20,745 nt of DNA, from contig NZ_PNHL01000025.1 in NCBI RefSeq assembly GCF_002871795.1, positions 1 to 20,745 of the forward strand, written 5' to 3'. The stretch's first letter is position 1, and each line of letters opens with the position of its first letter. Positions 1-6,962 of the stretch are shown one piece after another. Made by a program: the position numbers and the translations under genes. Under the pieces are notes generated by a model, which had not been told where the DNA came from, did not search any database, and worked only from the letters and a program-made list of their open reading frames with translations. Source of the stretch: Brachybacterium sp. UMB0905. GTDB lineage: Bacteria > Actinomycetota > Actinomycetes > Actinomycetales > Dermabacteraceae.

Positions 1-122
1 CCCTCATGCCACAATCAGCTCGCGCACACCGGCAACGACGCCGGACACCGCCGCTCAGCAGCACCATGAAAGATCGAGGCTAAGCACTCGACCTCCACGC
101 GGATGGGTCTTCGGAGGCTCCC

Positions 123-593
123 ATGAGTCGCAACCGCATGGGGTCTCTACGTCAAGTGGCGGAGCCTGACCCTGCTGAGATTGCTGCATCACTACTCAAC
201 GACCGGCCGGAAGTGCAATGGACTCTGGAGTCACTGGCAAGAGAGGTGCACATTTCGCCGTCTCAGTTGGGTAGAGTTTTCGCGCGACGGTACGGGATCA
301 GCCCGATGAAGTACCTGACGCGGGTTCGCTGCGTCCAGCTCGCGACACTGCTCGCGCGCAGCCGACGTCCTGTCGGTGAACTGATGCACGAAGTGGGATG
401 GCGCAGCCGAGGCAATGCTGCGCGACAATTTCGACGCATCACTGGCCTCCTTCCTACTGAGTACCGTGACCAGTCTCAGCAACGCGCTCGGCCCGTCACA
501 CCCCTCACTGACGGGTACGCCAAGTGCCCGCGCTGTGGCCAAGAAGTCGAGATCGCTTCAGTGTTGATGATTCCAAACGCCGCTTCCTTGTAA
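123..593 (+). CDS. AraC-type helix-turn-helix DNA-binding protein
   Basis: A 156-residue probable transcription regulator. The sequence shows the twin helix-turn-helix arrangement of the AraC/XylS DNA-binding domain: first motif about residues 35-56 (TLESLAREVHISPSQLGRVF), second about 84-105, followed by the usual ending F-RR--G--P-EYR at about 103-114. There is no N-terminal ligand-binding domain, so it is a bare DNA-binding module of the size seen in mobile-element regulators. The C-terminal tail carries one CPRC pair (Cys135, Cys138), which is only half of a normal zinc site. A GGAGG sequence at 113-117 supports the ATG at 123. It is the first gene before the ardC-like gene, and the 207-bp gap after it contains direct repeats, the kind of site AraC proteins often bind; control of the downstream operon is inference. 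Family call firm, target unknown. Confidence 0.85.
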   Translation: MSRNRMGSLRQVAEPDPAEIAASLLNDRPEVQWTLESLAREVHISPSQLGRVFARRYGISPMKYLTRVRCVQLATLLARSRRPVGELMHEVGWRSRGNAARQFRRITGLLPTEYRDQSQQRARPVTPLTDGYAKCPRCGQEVEIASVLMIPNAASL

Positions 594-635
594 CGATTCT
601 GCTCATCTTCGGAAGCAACGCATGGCCTGATCTCA

Positions 636-646
636 GCGCACCTGCT
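636..646 (+). repeat. GCGCACCTGCT element, copy 1
   Basis: Exact 11-bp match to the sequences at 4250-4260 and 6242-6252. It continues as AGGCCGGG, so copies 1 and 3 share the longer pattern GCGCACCTGCTrGGCnnGG. It lies 43 bp after the AraC-type gene. Possible operator or processing site; function unknown. Confidence 0.5.
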
Positions 647-679
647 AGGCCGGGTATGACACGTCGGGTTCGTTGGGTT

Positions 680-752
680 CCTGACGGTCACTGTAGGGGT
701 TCCTTGTTGTCCGTCTTCTAGTGCTGGTGGTTCCGGCGTACCTGATGGTCAC
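680..752 (+). repeat. Imperfect direct repeat CCTGAyGGTCAC
   Basis: CCTGACGGTCAC at 680-691 and CCTGATGGTCAC at 741-752 differ at one base and are 61 bp apart, both in the gap between the AraC-type gene and the ardC-like gene. Direct repeats are the usual binding-site arrangement of AraC-family proteins, so these are candidate operators for the neighbouring regulator (inference). Confidence 0.4.
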
Positions 753-774
753 CGGGTCGGTTCTTCGACCCGGT
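751..774 (+). promoter_or_regulatory. 9-bp perfect hairpin in the leader of the ardC-like gene
   Basis: ACCGGGTCG (751-759) pairs perfectly with CGACCCGGT (766-774) around a 6-base loop GTTCTT. It ends about 12 bases before the ribosome binding site of the gene at 801. No T-run follows, so it is not a classical intrinsic terminator; a leader hairpin affecting translation or a protein-binding inverted repeat are possible. Confidence 0.5.
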
Positions 775-800
775 AGACAGGTTCGCGGAAGGAGACCGGC

Positions 801-1886
801 ATGGCAACCTCGGGCAAGGATGCTCGGGCGGCGCGGGAGGCGAAGCTTGATGCGCTGCATGAGCGGCTGACGGGTGCGGTCGAGCAGCTGGTCTCCGGTG
901 AGGATTGGGCCCGGGCGTTGGCGTTCGCAGCCCGGTTCCGAGCACGGTCGTTCGCGAACACGATTCTGATCTTCACCCAGCATCAGGAGGCCTACGGCCT
1001 GGGTCTGGTGCCGGACCCAGTGCCGTCCCATGTCGCCGGGTATAGGCAGTGGCAGCAGTTGGGTCGCCAGGTCTCCAAGGGGCAGCCGGGATATCAGATT
1101 CTGGCGCCGGTGACGGGACGGTTCGCCTCAGCAACCCCGCAGGATGCTGAGTCGTGGCGACGCCTTGGGAAGGGTGAGAAGCCGCGTGCGGGTGAGACGG
1201 TGCGCACGAAGATGGTCGGCGTCCGCCCCGCCTACGTCTGGGACGCCTCCCAGACCACTGGCGAGCCGATCCCTGAACCTCCGGCTCCGAGGTTGTTGGA
1301 GGGGCAGGCTCCTGCCGGGTTGTGGGAGGGCCTCGCTACACAAGTCGACACGGCCGGGTTCGAGCTGCGGCTGGTTGCGGATGCGTCGGAGATTTTCGGG
1401 GCGAACGGACTGACCGACTACAGCAACCGGGTGGTGTCGGTGCGTGCGGACATGGACCCGGCAGCGCAGGTGAAGACCCTGGCCCATGAACTCGGCCACG
1501 TCCTGTTGCATGGCCCGGACGCCAGTGAGGCGCGGCAGCATCGTGGGATCGGTGAGGTGGAGGCCGAATCGGTCGCGTTGATGGTGGGTGCCGCGCATGG
1601 CATGGACACCTCCGGCTACACCGTCCCGTACGTGTCGACGTGGGCGGCCCGGATGGAGGGCCAGGACCCGGTCGAGGTGGTCAAGACCACCGGGGAGCGG
1701 GTCCGCAAGACCTCGCTGGGGATTCTAGAGCAGCTCGACACCACCCAGGTCGGCAACGGCACCCCGCCCGGTCTGGAACGCGACACCCCCGCTCGCGAAC
1801 CCTCGACACGGCAGGCCTCGGCGGCGCCGGCGGTGTCGGAGTCGGTGGGGCGGGTGGTGTCGGGGCGTGAGGCGGTGGCGCTATGA
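801..1886 (+). CDS. ArdC-like antirestriction protein with zinc-metallopeptidase domain
   Basis: A 361-residue protein combining an ArdC N-terminal-type domain (about residues 10-145) with a gluzincin-like metallopeptidase domain. The HELGH motif (His229, Glu230, His233) and an acidic stretch about 20 residues further on (GEVEAES, Glu254/Glu256) supply the expected zinc ligands and catalytic glutamate. Known ArdC proteins bind single-stranded DNA and protect incoming plasmid DNA from restriction; ImmA/IrrE-type peptidases instead cleave repressors, so a regulatory role is the alternative. The last 70 residues are low-complexity. GGAAGGA precedes the ATG at a good distance. Its stop overlaps the next start (ATGA), so it is translated together with the primase-polymerase. 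Position as the first gene of the operon fits an early role after transfer. Confidence 0.85.
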   Translation: MATSGKDARAAREAKLDALHERLTGAVEQLVSGEDWARALAFAARFRARSFANTILIFTQHQEAYGLGLVPDPVPSHVAGYRQWQQLGRQVSKGQPGYQILAPVTGRFASATPQDAESWRRLGKGEKPRAGETVRTKMVGVRPAYVWDASQTTGEPIPEPPAPRLLEGQAPAGLWEGLATQVDTAGFELRLVADASEIFGANGLTDYSNRVVSVRADMDPAAQVKTLAHELGHVLLHGPDASEARQHRGIGEVEAESVALMVGAAHGMDTSGYTVPYVSTWAARMEGQDPVEVVKTTGERVRKTSLGILEQLDTTQVGNGTPPGLERDTPAREPSTRQASAAPAVSESVGRVVSGREAVAL

Positions 1887-2803
1887 GCCCGAGCCTCTAC
1901 CGCCTCGCCAGCCTTCTCGCTCCTGGCTCGGATCGGTCGCTGGGGCGGGTGGCGAGTGATCTTGCATCGGCGGGGGTGCCGGTGTTTCCGTGCGTGCCCG
2001 GGCAAAAGCGCCCGTTGACGCCGCGCGGGTTTCACGACGCCACCACCGACCTCGCCCAGATCACGCAATGGTGGACGCGATGGCCGGAGGCGAACCTGGG
2101 GCTGCCGACCGGGGCGGTCTCCGGTGTCGTGGTCGTGGATGTTGATGCCCGCGAGCAAGTGGATGGCCGGGAGAGCATGCGCCGCGCCTTTGATGCGGGG
2201 CGGGTGGGGATGCCGGTGTTCACGGTGGTCTCCCCCTCGGGTGGACGGCATGGCTACTACCCGGCCACGCCGGATGTGGTGCAGCGGTCGTGGCAGGCTG
2301 CCCGGGTCGGTGTGGATTTCCGCGGGGATGGCGGCTACATCGTGATCCCACCCTCACACACTCCCGTTGGCTCGTATCGGTTGGCGACTGTTCGGCAAGG
2401 GGCGGCGGGCGGAATCGGCAGTGACGCGCTGCGGAAGTTCCTCGACCCCCGGCCCGTCCTGCGACCGCGCGCTGCTGATCGCGGCATGGCTCAGAGCGAG
2501 CCTGGGGTGGTGGTGGCGCGGCTGGCTGCGTGGGTGGCGGGTTTGGGTGAGGGCGAGCGGAATCGGGGGTTGTTCTGGGCGGCCTGCCGGGCCGCGGAAC
2601 ACGACATCGCACCTGCCACGGCGGTGGATGTGCTGGGCGCGGCTGCCGCTGAGGTGGGGTTGGGTCCGCGGGAGATCGCCGCCACCGTGCGGTCGGCCTA
2701 CCGCACCGCCCACCCCACCACGTCCACAGCACCCAGGGCCACCGAACCAGCGGCAGCATCTCCGGTGCGGGTGCCGGTGGGCGCGGGCTGGGGGCTGGCG
2801 TGA
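1883..2803 (+). CDS. Bifunctional DNA primase/polymerase (prim-pol domain)
   Basis: A 306-residue protein with the archaeo-eukaryotic-primase-like prim-pol fold found in mobile-element replication proteins. Visible signatures are the entry motif GVPVFPCVPGQKRPL, the metal-binding acidic pair DVD (Asp86, Asp88), the SPSGGRHGYY segment with His123, and GVDFRGDGGYIVIPPS at about 143-158. The family makes primers and extends them in the cytoplasm. No helicase domain follows; residues from about 195 form a helical C-terminal region and the end is Ala/Pro/Thr-rich. The start overlaps the stop of the ardC-like gene (ATGA) and the stop overlaps the next gene (GTGA). A role in second-strand synthesis or element replication is inferred from the family and the neighbouring ParB-like and SSB genes. 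Confidence 0.88.
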   Translation: MSPSLYRLASLLAPGSDRSLGRVASDLASAGVPVFPCVPGQKRPLTPRGFHDATTDLAQITQWWTRWPEANLGLPTGAVSGVVVVDVDAREQVDGRESMRRAFDAGRVGMPVFTVVSPSGGRHGYYPATPDVVQRSWQAARVGVDFRGDGGYIVIPPSHTPVGSYRLATVRQGAAGGIGSDALRKFLDPRPVLRPRAADRGMAQSEPGVVVARLAAWVAGLGEGERNRGLFWAACRAAEHDIAPATAVDVLGAAAAEVGLGPREIAATVRSAYRTAHPTTSTAPRATEPAAASPVRVPVGAGWGLA

Positions 2804-3636
2804 GGGTGCGGCGGTGGGCAGTGTGGACGGCGGTCGCGGGGACGGTGTTCATCGCGATCGGGGCATTCTGGCTGTCCTTCACCTCTCTAGCTGATCTCGC
2901 GGCCCGTTCGGGCATCGGGGCAGGTCAGGCGTGGGCGTGGCCCTTGATCGTCGACGGCATCATCGTGGTCGCCACCGTCGCCGTCGTCGCACTCGCGGGC
3001 CAGAAGGCTGCCTGGTACCCCTGGGCCCTGTTGATCGGCGGTGCCGTCGTCTCGGTCACTGCCAACGCCCTGCACGCGATCGTGGCCGCGGACGCCGACG
3101 TCCCGGCCCTGTTGGCGGCAGCGATCGCCGCCGTTCCGCCCGTGGTGCTGCTGGCGATCACCCACCTCACCGTCATCCTCACCCGCGCCACCGGCCCCGA
3201 GCCGCAGACCGTGATCTGGCAAACCATCGCCCAACAGCACGACGAGCCCACACCAGCCCCAAGACCGGGCATCGAGGCAGAACCGTCACCGGCGGCACTC
3301 GCGCAGCACGAAGCCAGCGACACCGTCGGCCTTGGCGATGAACGACCGACCACACCGGAATCCGGTCCGTCTCCGATGAAGCACGTCGGGGCAAAGCCCG
3401 CGCCCGAGGCTTCGACTCCGACAGCTCCTGATGAGGAGACCGTTCGAGGCGTTCCCGAGATGGCTGGGGTGGGTCGGCGGGAGCGGGCTGCCGGGTTGCG
3501 GAGTGAGGGGTGGTCGAACAAGCAGATTGCCGCCGAGCTGGGCGTGCATCCGTCCACGGTGGGCCGCTGGCTCACCTCCCCAACAACGAGGAGTTCTGAA
3601 CCTGGCACCAATCCATCGATGAAGGAGACATCATGA
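2800..3636 (+). CDS. DUF2637-type membrane protein with C-terminal helix-turn-helix
   Basis: A 278-residue integral membrane protein beginning with GTG that overlaps the previous stop (GTGA). Four hydrophobic helices are visible at about residues 8-28, 47-66, 73-95 and 103-127, in the arrangement of DUF2637 (SpdB-like) proteins of actinobacterial plasmids and ICEs. Residues 130-220 are a Pro/Glu-rich linker. Residues about 225-260 form a helix-turn-helix of the resolvase/transposase type (WSNKQIAAELGVHPSTVGRW). A membrane-anchored DNA-binding protein could tether the element during transfer or replication; that is inference. Its stop overlaps the next start (ATGA at 3633). Confidence 0.82.
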   Translation: MRVRRWAVWTAVAGTVFIAIGAFWLSFTSLADLAARSGIGAGQAWAWPLIVDGIIVVATVAVVALAGQKAAWYPWALLIGGAVVSVTANALHAIVAADADVPALLAAAIAAVPPVVLLAITHLTVILTRATGPEPQTVIWQTIAQQHDEPTPAPRPGIEAEPSPAALAQHEASDTVGLGDERPTTPESGPSPMKHVGAKPAPEASTPTAPDEETVRGVPEMAGVGRRERAAGLRSEGWSNKQIAAELGVHPSTVGRWLTSPTTRSSEPGTNPSMKETS

Positions 3637-4178
3637 GCACCCACGAACACGAGCACTACCGCTCCGAGCCGCCGGTCCACGACGACTACGGCCCACCCGA
3701 TCCCGAAGAACTCGCCCTGACCACCCCCGGCACCCACGCCGAGAATCTCGACCAGGAGACGGTGTGTGAGCGAGGCGGTTTTGTCCCGCCCAAGGCGCCG
3801 GTGGAAGAGCTCGATGAGCAGCTCGCACCCGACATCGACGGACCAGACGCTGGTGCTCCGGGGCTGGGTGAGGGTGCGGAAGGGGTGCCGGATGCGGTCA
3901 AGGCCCGCACCGCCCGGACGATAAGCCGGCCTGTGAGTGGGCAGGTGGGGCGGGGTGTGGAGTGGGTGCGTCCGACCGATCTGATGGCCCGACGTGGCGC
4001 CACAGTCGCTGGCCGCGGCATCCACTTCCAGACCGCACTGAGCCAGAAGACCCGCCACGGCATCACGGTGGGTGCACGGCGCGTCGGTGATCGGGCTGCA
4101 CGGTTGGCGCCGTTGTCGGCCTTCGGCCGGGGCCGGGCACAGTCGGTGCCGGGTCGGTCCGCGGTGGGGATGAGCTGA
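3633..4178 (+). CDS. Hypothetical mobile-element protein
   Basis: A 181-residue protein I do not recognise. The first 90 residues are acidic and proline-rich and look disordered; from about residue 90 the protein is strongly basic, ending with MARRGATVAGRG, TRHGITVGARRVGDRAARLAPL and similar Arg/Gly-rich stretches. The charge split suggests a nucleic-acid or membrane-surface binding tail, but no domain is visible. It is translationally coupled to the DUF2637 gene (ATGA overlap), with GGAG about 8 bases upstream inside that gene. It closes the first block of overlapping genes. Real gene by position and overlap; function unknown. Confidence 0.7.
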   Translation: MSTHEHEHYRSEPPVHDDYGPPDPEELALTTPGTHAENLDQETVCERGGFVPPKAPVEELDEQLAPDIDGPDAGAPGLGEGAEGVPDAVKARTARTISRPVSGQVGRGVEWVRPTDLMARRGATVAGRGIHFQTALSQKTRHGITVGARRVGDRAARLAPLSAFGRGRAQSVPGRSAVGMS

Positions 4179-4245
4179 GCGTGGTGACCAGCAATGACGA
4201 CTCTCGCCAACACGACGACACCACTGCCGCCGCTGTCTGGGGTGG

Positions 4246-4260
4246 AGGTGCGCACCTGCT
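4246..4260 (+). promoter_or_regulatory. GCGCACCTGCT element copy 2 within a 12-bp palindrome
   Basis: AGGTGCGCACCT (4246-4257) is a perfect palindrome that overlaps the second exact GCGCACCTGCT copy (4250-4260). It lies a few bases before the AGGAGG ribosome binding site of the gene at 4278, in the gap between two blocks of overlapping genes. The dyad symmetry makes a protein-binding site plausible. Confidence 0.5.
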
Positions 4261-4277
4261 TGTCAGGAGGCACCACC

Positions 4278-5171
4278 ATGACCCACACCACAACACCAAC
4301 CACCGGCACCGCTGAGACCGGGACGTCGTCGACAACGTCGTCGACACCCCATCGCGACAGTGCTGACTTCCGCACCAGTGAGGGGCTGCGGGCTCTGCTG
4401 GAGCATCTGGCCGAGCACGGATGGCGCAACAACCCCCAAGCCAAACAGTTGCTGGAGTTCGCGGCGGAGCGGTTCGCACCCTTGGCGCGCAAGCACGGCC
4501 TGGATGTGTGGGAGGCGGCCTCGGCGGCGTTTGATGTGATGCGAACGCCTGCGGCGCGGAACGCCGCGGATCCGTGGGCGGTGGTCACGCATGCGGTGCG
4601 GATCACCTGCATCTACGAAGAACGCGCCCAAGGGCTCATGTGTTCGGTCCACCAGGCCCGCCGCGCCCACATCTCCGCCCACCACGACCCCGAACGGTTC
4701 TCCGACCGCGAAACACCCCTGTACGAATACCATCCCGCGTTCCAGCTCACCGACCCCCACCACCGTGAGGATGCGGAGCCAAGCGCGGATGTGGATGCGA
4801 GCGTGCAGGCAGCAGTCGCGGACGCGACCCGATTGTTCGTGCTGCTGGGCTGGCCAGAAGCCTCCGCCCGGGCAGGGGTGGATCACGTCACCAACGCCCT
4901 GGCCCGGATCGGGTCCCGGCGCGGCACCTACGAAGCCTTGCGGCGCGACAAACACGCCCGCGCACTGCTCGACCTCCCCGCCCCCGCCTGGACGTGCCTC
5001 CTACGTGTCCTGCTGGGCCACCCGGAACCTGCCTACGCCACCACGACGGCTGGGCGCGGGATCCTGCTACGTCTGCTGCTCGGGGAAACGCTGGCGGACC
5101 TGTTGGGCGATGACGCCCTGGTCGCCGTGATCGTCCGCGCAATACCGGGGCGGGAACGGGTGCGGTCATGA
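4278..5171 (+). CDS. Hypothetical helical protein of actinobacterial ICEs
   Basis: The start is placed at the ATG at 4278 because AGGAGG (4265-4270) lies 7 bases upstream; an in-frame ATG at 4194 would add a low-complexity leader and run through the palindrome at 4246. This gives 297 residues. After a Thr/Ser-rich start the protein is helical, with a Trp/Ala-rich segment around KHGLDVWEAASAAFDVM followed by DPWAVVTHAVRITC. That stretch faintly recalls sigma-factor region 2 helices, but I cannot support an assignment. A second helical part ends with a leucine-rich segment (ILLRLLLGETLADLLGDDAL). Its stop overlaps the ParB-like gene (ATGA), so the two are co-translated. Function unknown. Confidence 0.72.
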   Translation: MTHTTTPTTGTAETGTSSTTSSTPHRDSADFRTSEGLRALLEHLAEHGWRNNPQAKQLLEFAAERFAPLARKHGLDVWEAASAAFDVMRTPAARNAADPWAVVTHAVRITCIYEERAQGLMCSVHQARRAHISAHHDPERFSDRETPLYEYHPAFQLTDPHHREDAEPSADVDASVQAAVADATRLFVLLGWPEASARAGVDHVTNALARIGSRRGTYEALRRDKHARALLDLPAPAWTCLLRVLLGHPEPAYATTTAGRGILLRLLLGETLADLLGDDALVAVIVRAIPGRERVRS

Positions 5172-6211
5172 GCACCCCGGGGCACATCGAGCTGGACCGC
5201 GCCGTCGACTCCCTGCATGTCGGCCGACGTCACCGTGCCGACCTGGGTGACATCGATGCGCTGGCGGCGTCGATTGAGCGCGATGGGTTGTTGCAGCCGT
5301 TGACGGTCAGCCCCGACGGGGTGCTGATCTGCGGGGCACGACGGCTGGCGGCGATCAAGCAGCTCGGCTGGCGCACCGTCAACGTGTGGGTCCGCTCCGG
5401 CATCTCCGACCGTCTCGGCCACCTGCTGGCCGAACAAGACGACAACGTCCTACACAAGCCACTGACCGCGCTGGAAGCCGCCGCCCTCTACCACGAACTG
5501 AAATCTCTCATGGCCGAGGATGCTGCGCGTCGCAAGGCCGCGACCCAGGTCCGCAGCGACAACCAGCCCGGAACCGACGGTCCCGGAAAATTTCCGGAAC
5601 CGTCGGGAGCCACCGGTGAGGCTCGTGAGCAGGCTGCCGGAATGATTCCCGGTGGGGCTTCATACAAGACGCTGGACAAGATCGGCTTCCTCGAACACGC
5701 CGCCGACGATGAGACGCTGCCCGAACATGTGCGGGCAGCAGCAAGGCAGGGGTTGGAGCAGATCGATGCGGGGAGCCCGGTCCATCCGATCTACGAGACC
5801 ATCCGCAACCACACCGCCAGCCCCGATGCTGGCGATGAGGCGTTGCATCAGGCCGCGGCCGACGCCCTCGCCCGCATCCAATCCACCGGCAGACCGAAGC
5901 CCGCCCCGACCAAGAAGCCCAAGAACGACGCGGAGGGCGCGCCGGTGCAGTACCCGGTACGGGCGTTCGTGGTGACGTGGACCGAACTGGATCAGTGGTG
6001 GACCCACTACGACCCGGCTGTGCTCGCCGTCGAACTCACCGACGAACAGGTCGCCACGTTCCTGCGCGTGATCGAACAGACGGTCGCGTTCGCCGACGCC
6101 CTCCAAGCCGCCCTCACCAACCCCGACGACACCACCACCGCCGCCTGCGGCACTGTCGATGAGCAGGATGACGGACCGGCGGGTGGCCGTCCGCAGCTGC
6201 GCGCCATCTAG
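5168..6211 (+). CDS. ParB-like N-terminal domain protein
   Basis: A 347-residue protein whose first 120 residues match the ParB/Srx-like nucleotide-binding fold: a target-list segment (RRHRADLGDIDALAASIERD), GLLQPLTVSPDG, and ICGARRLAAIKQLGW at about 54-68, followed by an E-x-D-N-x-L-H-K-P-L-T segment like the ParB box II region. The usual GERR motif is GARR here (Gly56-Arg59), so the glutamate tied to CTP use in chromosomal ParB is replaced. Residues 125-260 are a disordered linker and basic stretch, followed by a C-terminal helical region of its own. No ParA partner is in the window. Likely roles are partition, transcription control or origin binding. Start overlaps the previous stop (ATGA). 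Confidence 0.82.
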   Translation: MSTPGHIELDRAVDSLHVGRRHRADLGDIDALAASIERDGLLQPLTVSPDGVLICGARRLAAIKQLGWRTVNVWVRSGISDRLGHLLAEQDDNVLHKPLTALEAAALYHELKSLMAEDAARRKAATQVRSDNQPGTDGPGKFPEPSGATGEAREQAAGMIPGGASYKTLDKIGFLEHAADDETLPEHVRAAARQGLEQIDAGSPVHPIYETIRNHTASPDAGDEALHQAAADALARIQSTGRPKPAPTKKPKNDAEGAPVQYPVRAFVVTWTELDQWWTHYDPAVLAVELTDEQVATFLRVIEQTVAFADALQAALTNPDDTTTAACGTVDEQDDGPAGGRPQLRAI

Positions 6212-6232
6212 CTTCTGCCTGCTGGTATTTGG

Positions 6233-6252
6233 GGTGCGTGGGCGCACCTGCT
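6233..6252 (+). promoter_or_regulatory. GCGCACCTGCT element copy 3 with inverted repeat
   Basis: The third exact GCGCACCTGCT copy (6242-6252) forms the right arm of an inverted repeat GGTGCG (6233-6238), 4 bases, CGCACC (6243-6248). It ends only 4 bases before the ATG at 6257, where a ribosome binding site would be expected and none is clear. A protein bound here would cover the start codon, so translational or transcriptional control is plausible. Confidence 0.45.
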
Positions 6253-6256
6253 GGGC

Positions 6257-6955
6257 ATGGACACTTCTGATCGTTCGTCGCGTCGCCGGCTCGTGCTGAT
6301 CGCTGCCGGCTCGGTCACGACCCTGGTGTGTGGGGTCGGGATCTACGGCCTGGCCACCGGCCCCCACACCCCGACCAGCACCCCGAGCACGTCACCGACC
6401 ATCACCACCAGCCCGTCACCCTCCGCAACCACCCCAGCAACCGCGAGCCCTTCAGCGTCCGGGGCGCCGTCGGTGCCACCGGTGGCGCGGAGCGCTGATC
6501 CGGAGCAGTTCGCTCGCAATGTCACGACCACGCTGTTCGCGTGGGACACCACCACCGGGCTGCTCCCGCTGGACTACACCTCCGCGATCCTCGCCGTCGG
6601 GGACCCCAGCGGCGCCGAACAAGTCGGCCTCGCCACCGACGTCGCCGCCTACCTGCCCTCGCGGACCGCATGGCAGGACCTGCGTGAGTACGGCACCAGT
6701 CAGCATCTGATAATCGACCGCGCCTACATCCCCGACCAGTGGGGCGAAGCCCTCGCCCAGGCACCCGAGGGGCAACTCGCACCCGGCACGGTCGCCTACA
6801 CCATCGAGGGCACCCGGCACCGCACCGGGACCTGGAACGGTGAACCGGTCGACTCGGCCCACAAGGTGGAGTTCACGGTGTTCGTGGTCTGCGCGCCGAC
6901 CTACGACACCTGCCACCTGCTGCGCCTGTCACAGCTCGACAACCCGCTGCGGTGA
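6257..6955 (+). CDS. Membrane-anchored transfer protein, VirB8/TcpC-like (tentative)
   Basis: A 232-residue protein with one N-terminal transmembrane helix (about 11-33), an extracytoplasmic Thr/Ser/Pro linker (34-77) and a compact domain (80-232). The domain has alpha-beta character, starting with FARNVTTTLFAWDT and ending in beta strands around VEFTVFVVCAPTYDTCHLLRL. One cytoplasmic tail, one membrane helix and an NTF2-sized domain, next to a wall hydrolase, is the layout of VirB8/TcpC scaffold proteins in Gram-positive conjugation systems; the family call rests on this layout and context rather than on a diagnostic motif. The start codon lacks a clear Shine-Dalgarno and follows the repeat at 6242-6252. 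It ends 7 bases before the hydrolase gene. Confidence 0.6.
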   Translation: MDTSDRSSRRRLVLIAAGSVTTLVCGVGIYGLATGPHTPTSTPSTSPTITTSPSPSATTPATASPSASGAPSVPPVARSADPEQFARNVTTTLFAWDTTTGLLPLDYTSAILAVGDPSGAEQVGLATDVAAYLPSRTAWQDLREYGTSQHLIIDRAYIPDQWGEALAQAPEGQLAPGTVAYTIEGTRHRTGTWNGEPVDSAHKVEFTVFVVCAPTYDTCHLLRLSQLDNPLR

Positions 6956-6962
6956 CCTGGCC

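Larger units (their letters stand above)
594..800 (+). promoter_or_regulatory. Leader/control region before the ardC-like operon
   Basis: A 207-bp gene-free gap, long for this compact element. It contains one copy of an 11-bp element (GCGCACCTGCT, 636-646), two copies of an imperfect direct repeat (680-691 and 741-752), a 9-bp perfect hairpin (751-774) and a good ribosome binding site GGAAGGA just before the ATG at 801. I could not find a convincing -35/-10 pair. That a promoter and operator for the operon lie here is inferred from position and repeat content. Confidence 0.45.

Noticed and set aside
1..83. Short open frames ending at 67-69 and 81-83 that could be the 3' end of an upstream gene.
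   Set aside because: More than one frame is open over this short stretch and none shows recognisable protein sequence, so no gene can be assigned.
4194..4277. Upstream in-frame ATG at 4194 for the gene at 4278.
   Set aside because: It has no good ribosome binding site and would place a palindrome inside the coding sequence; the ATG at 4278 has AGGAGG at ideal spacing.
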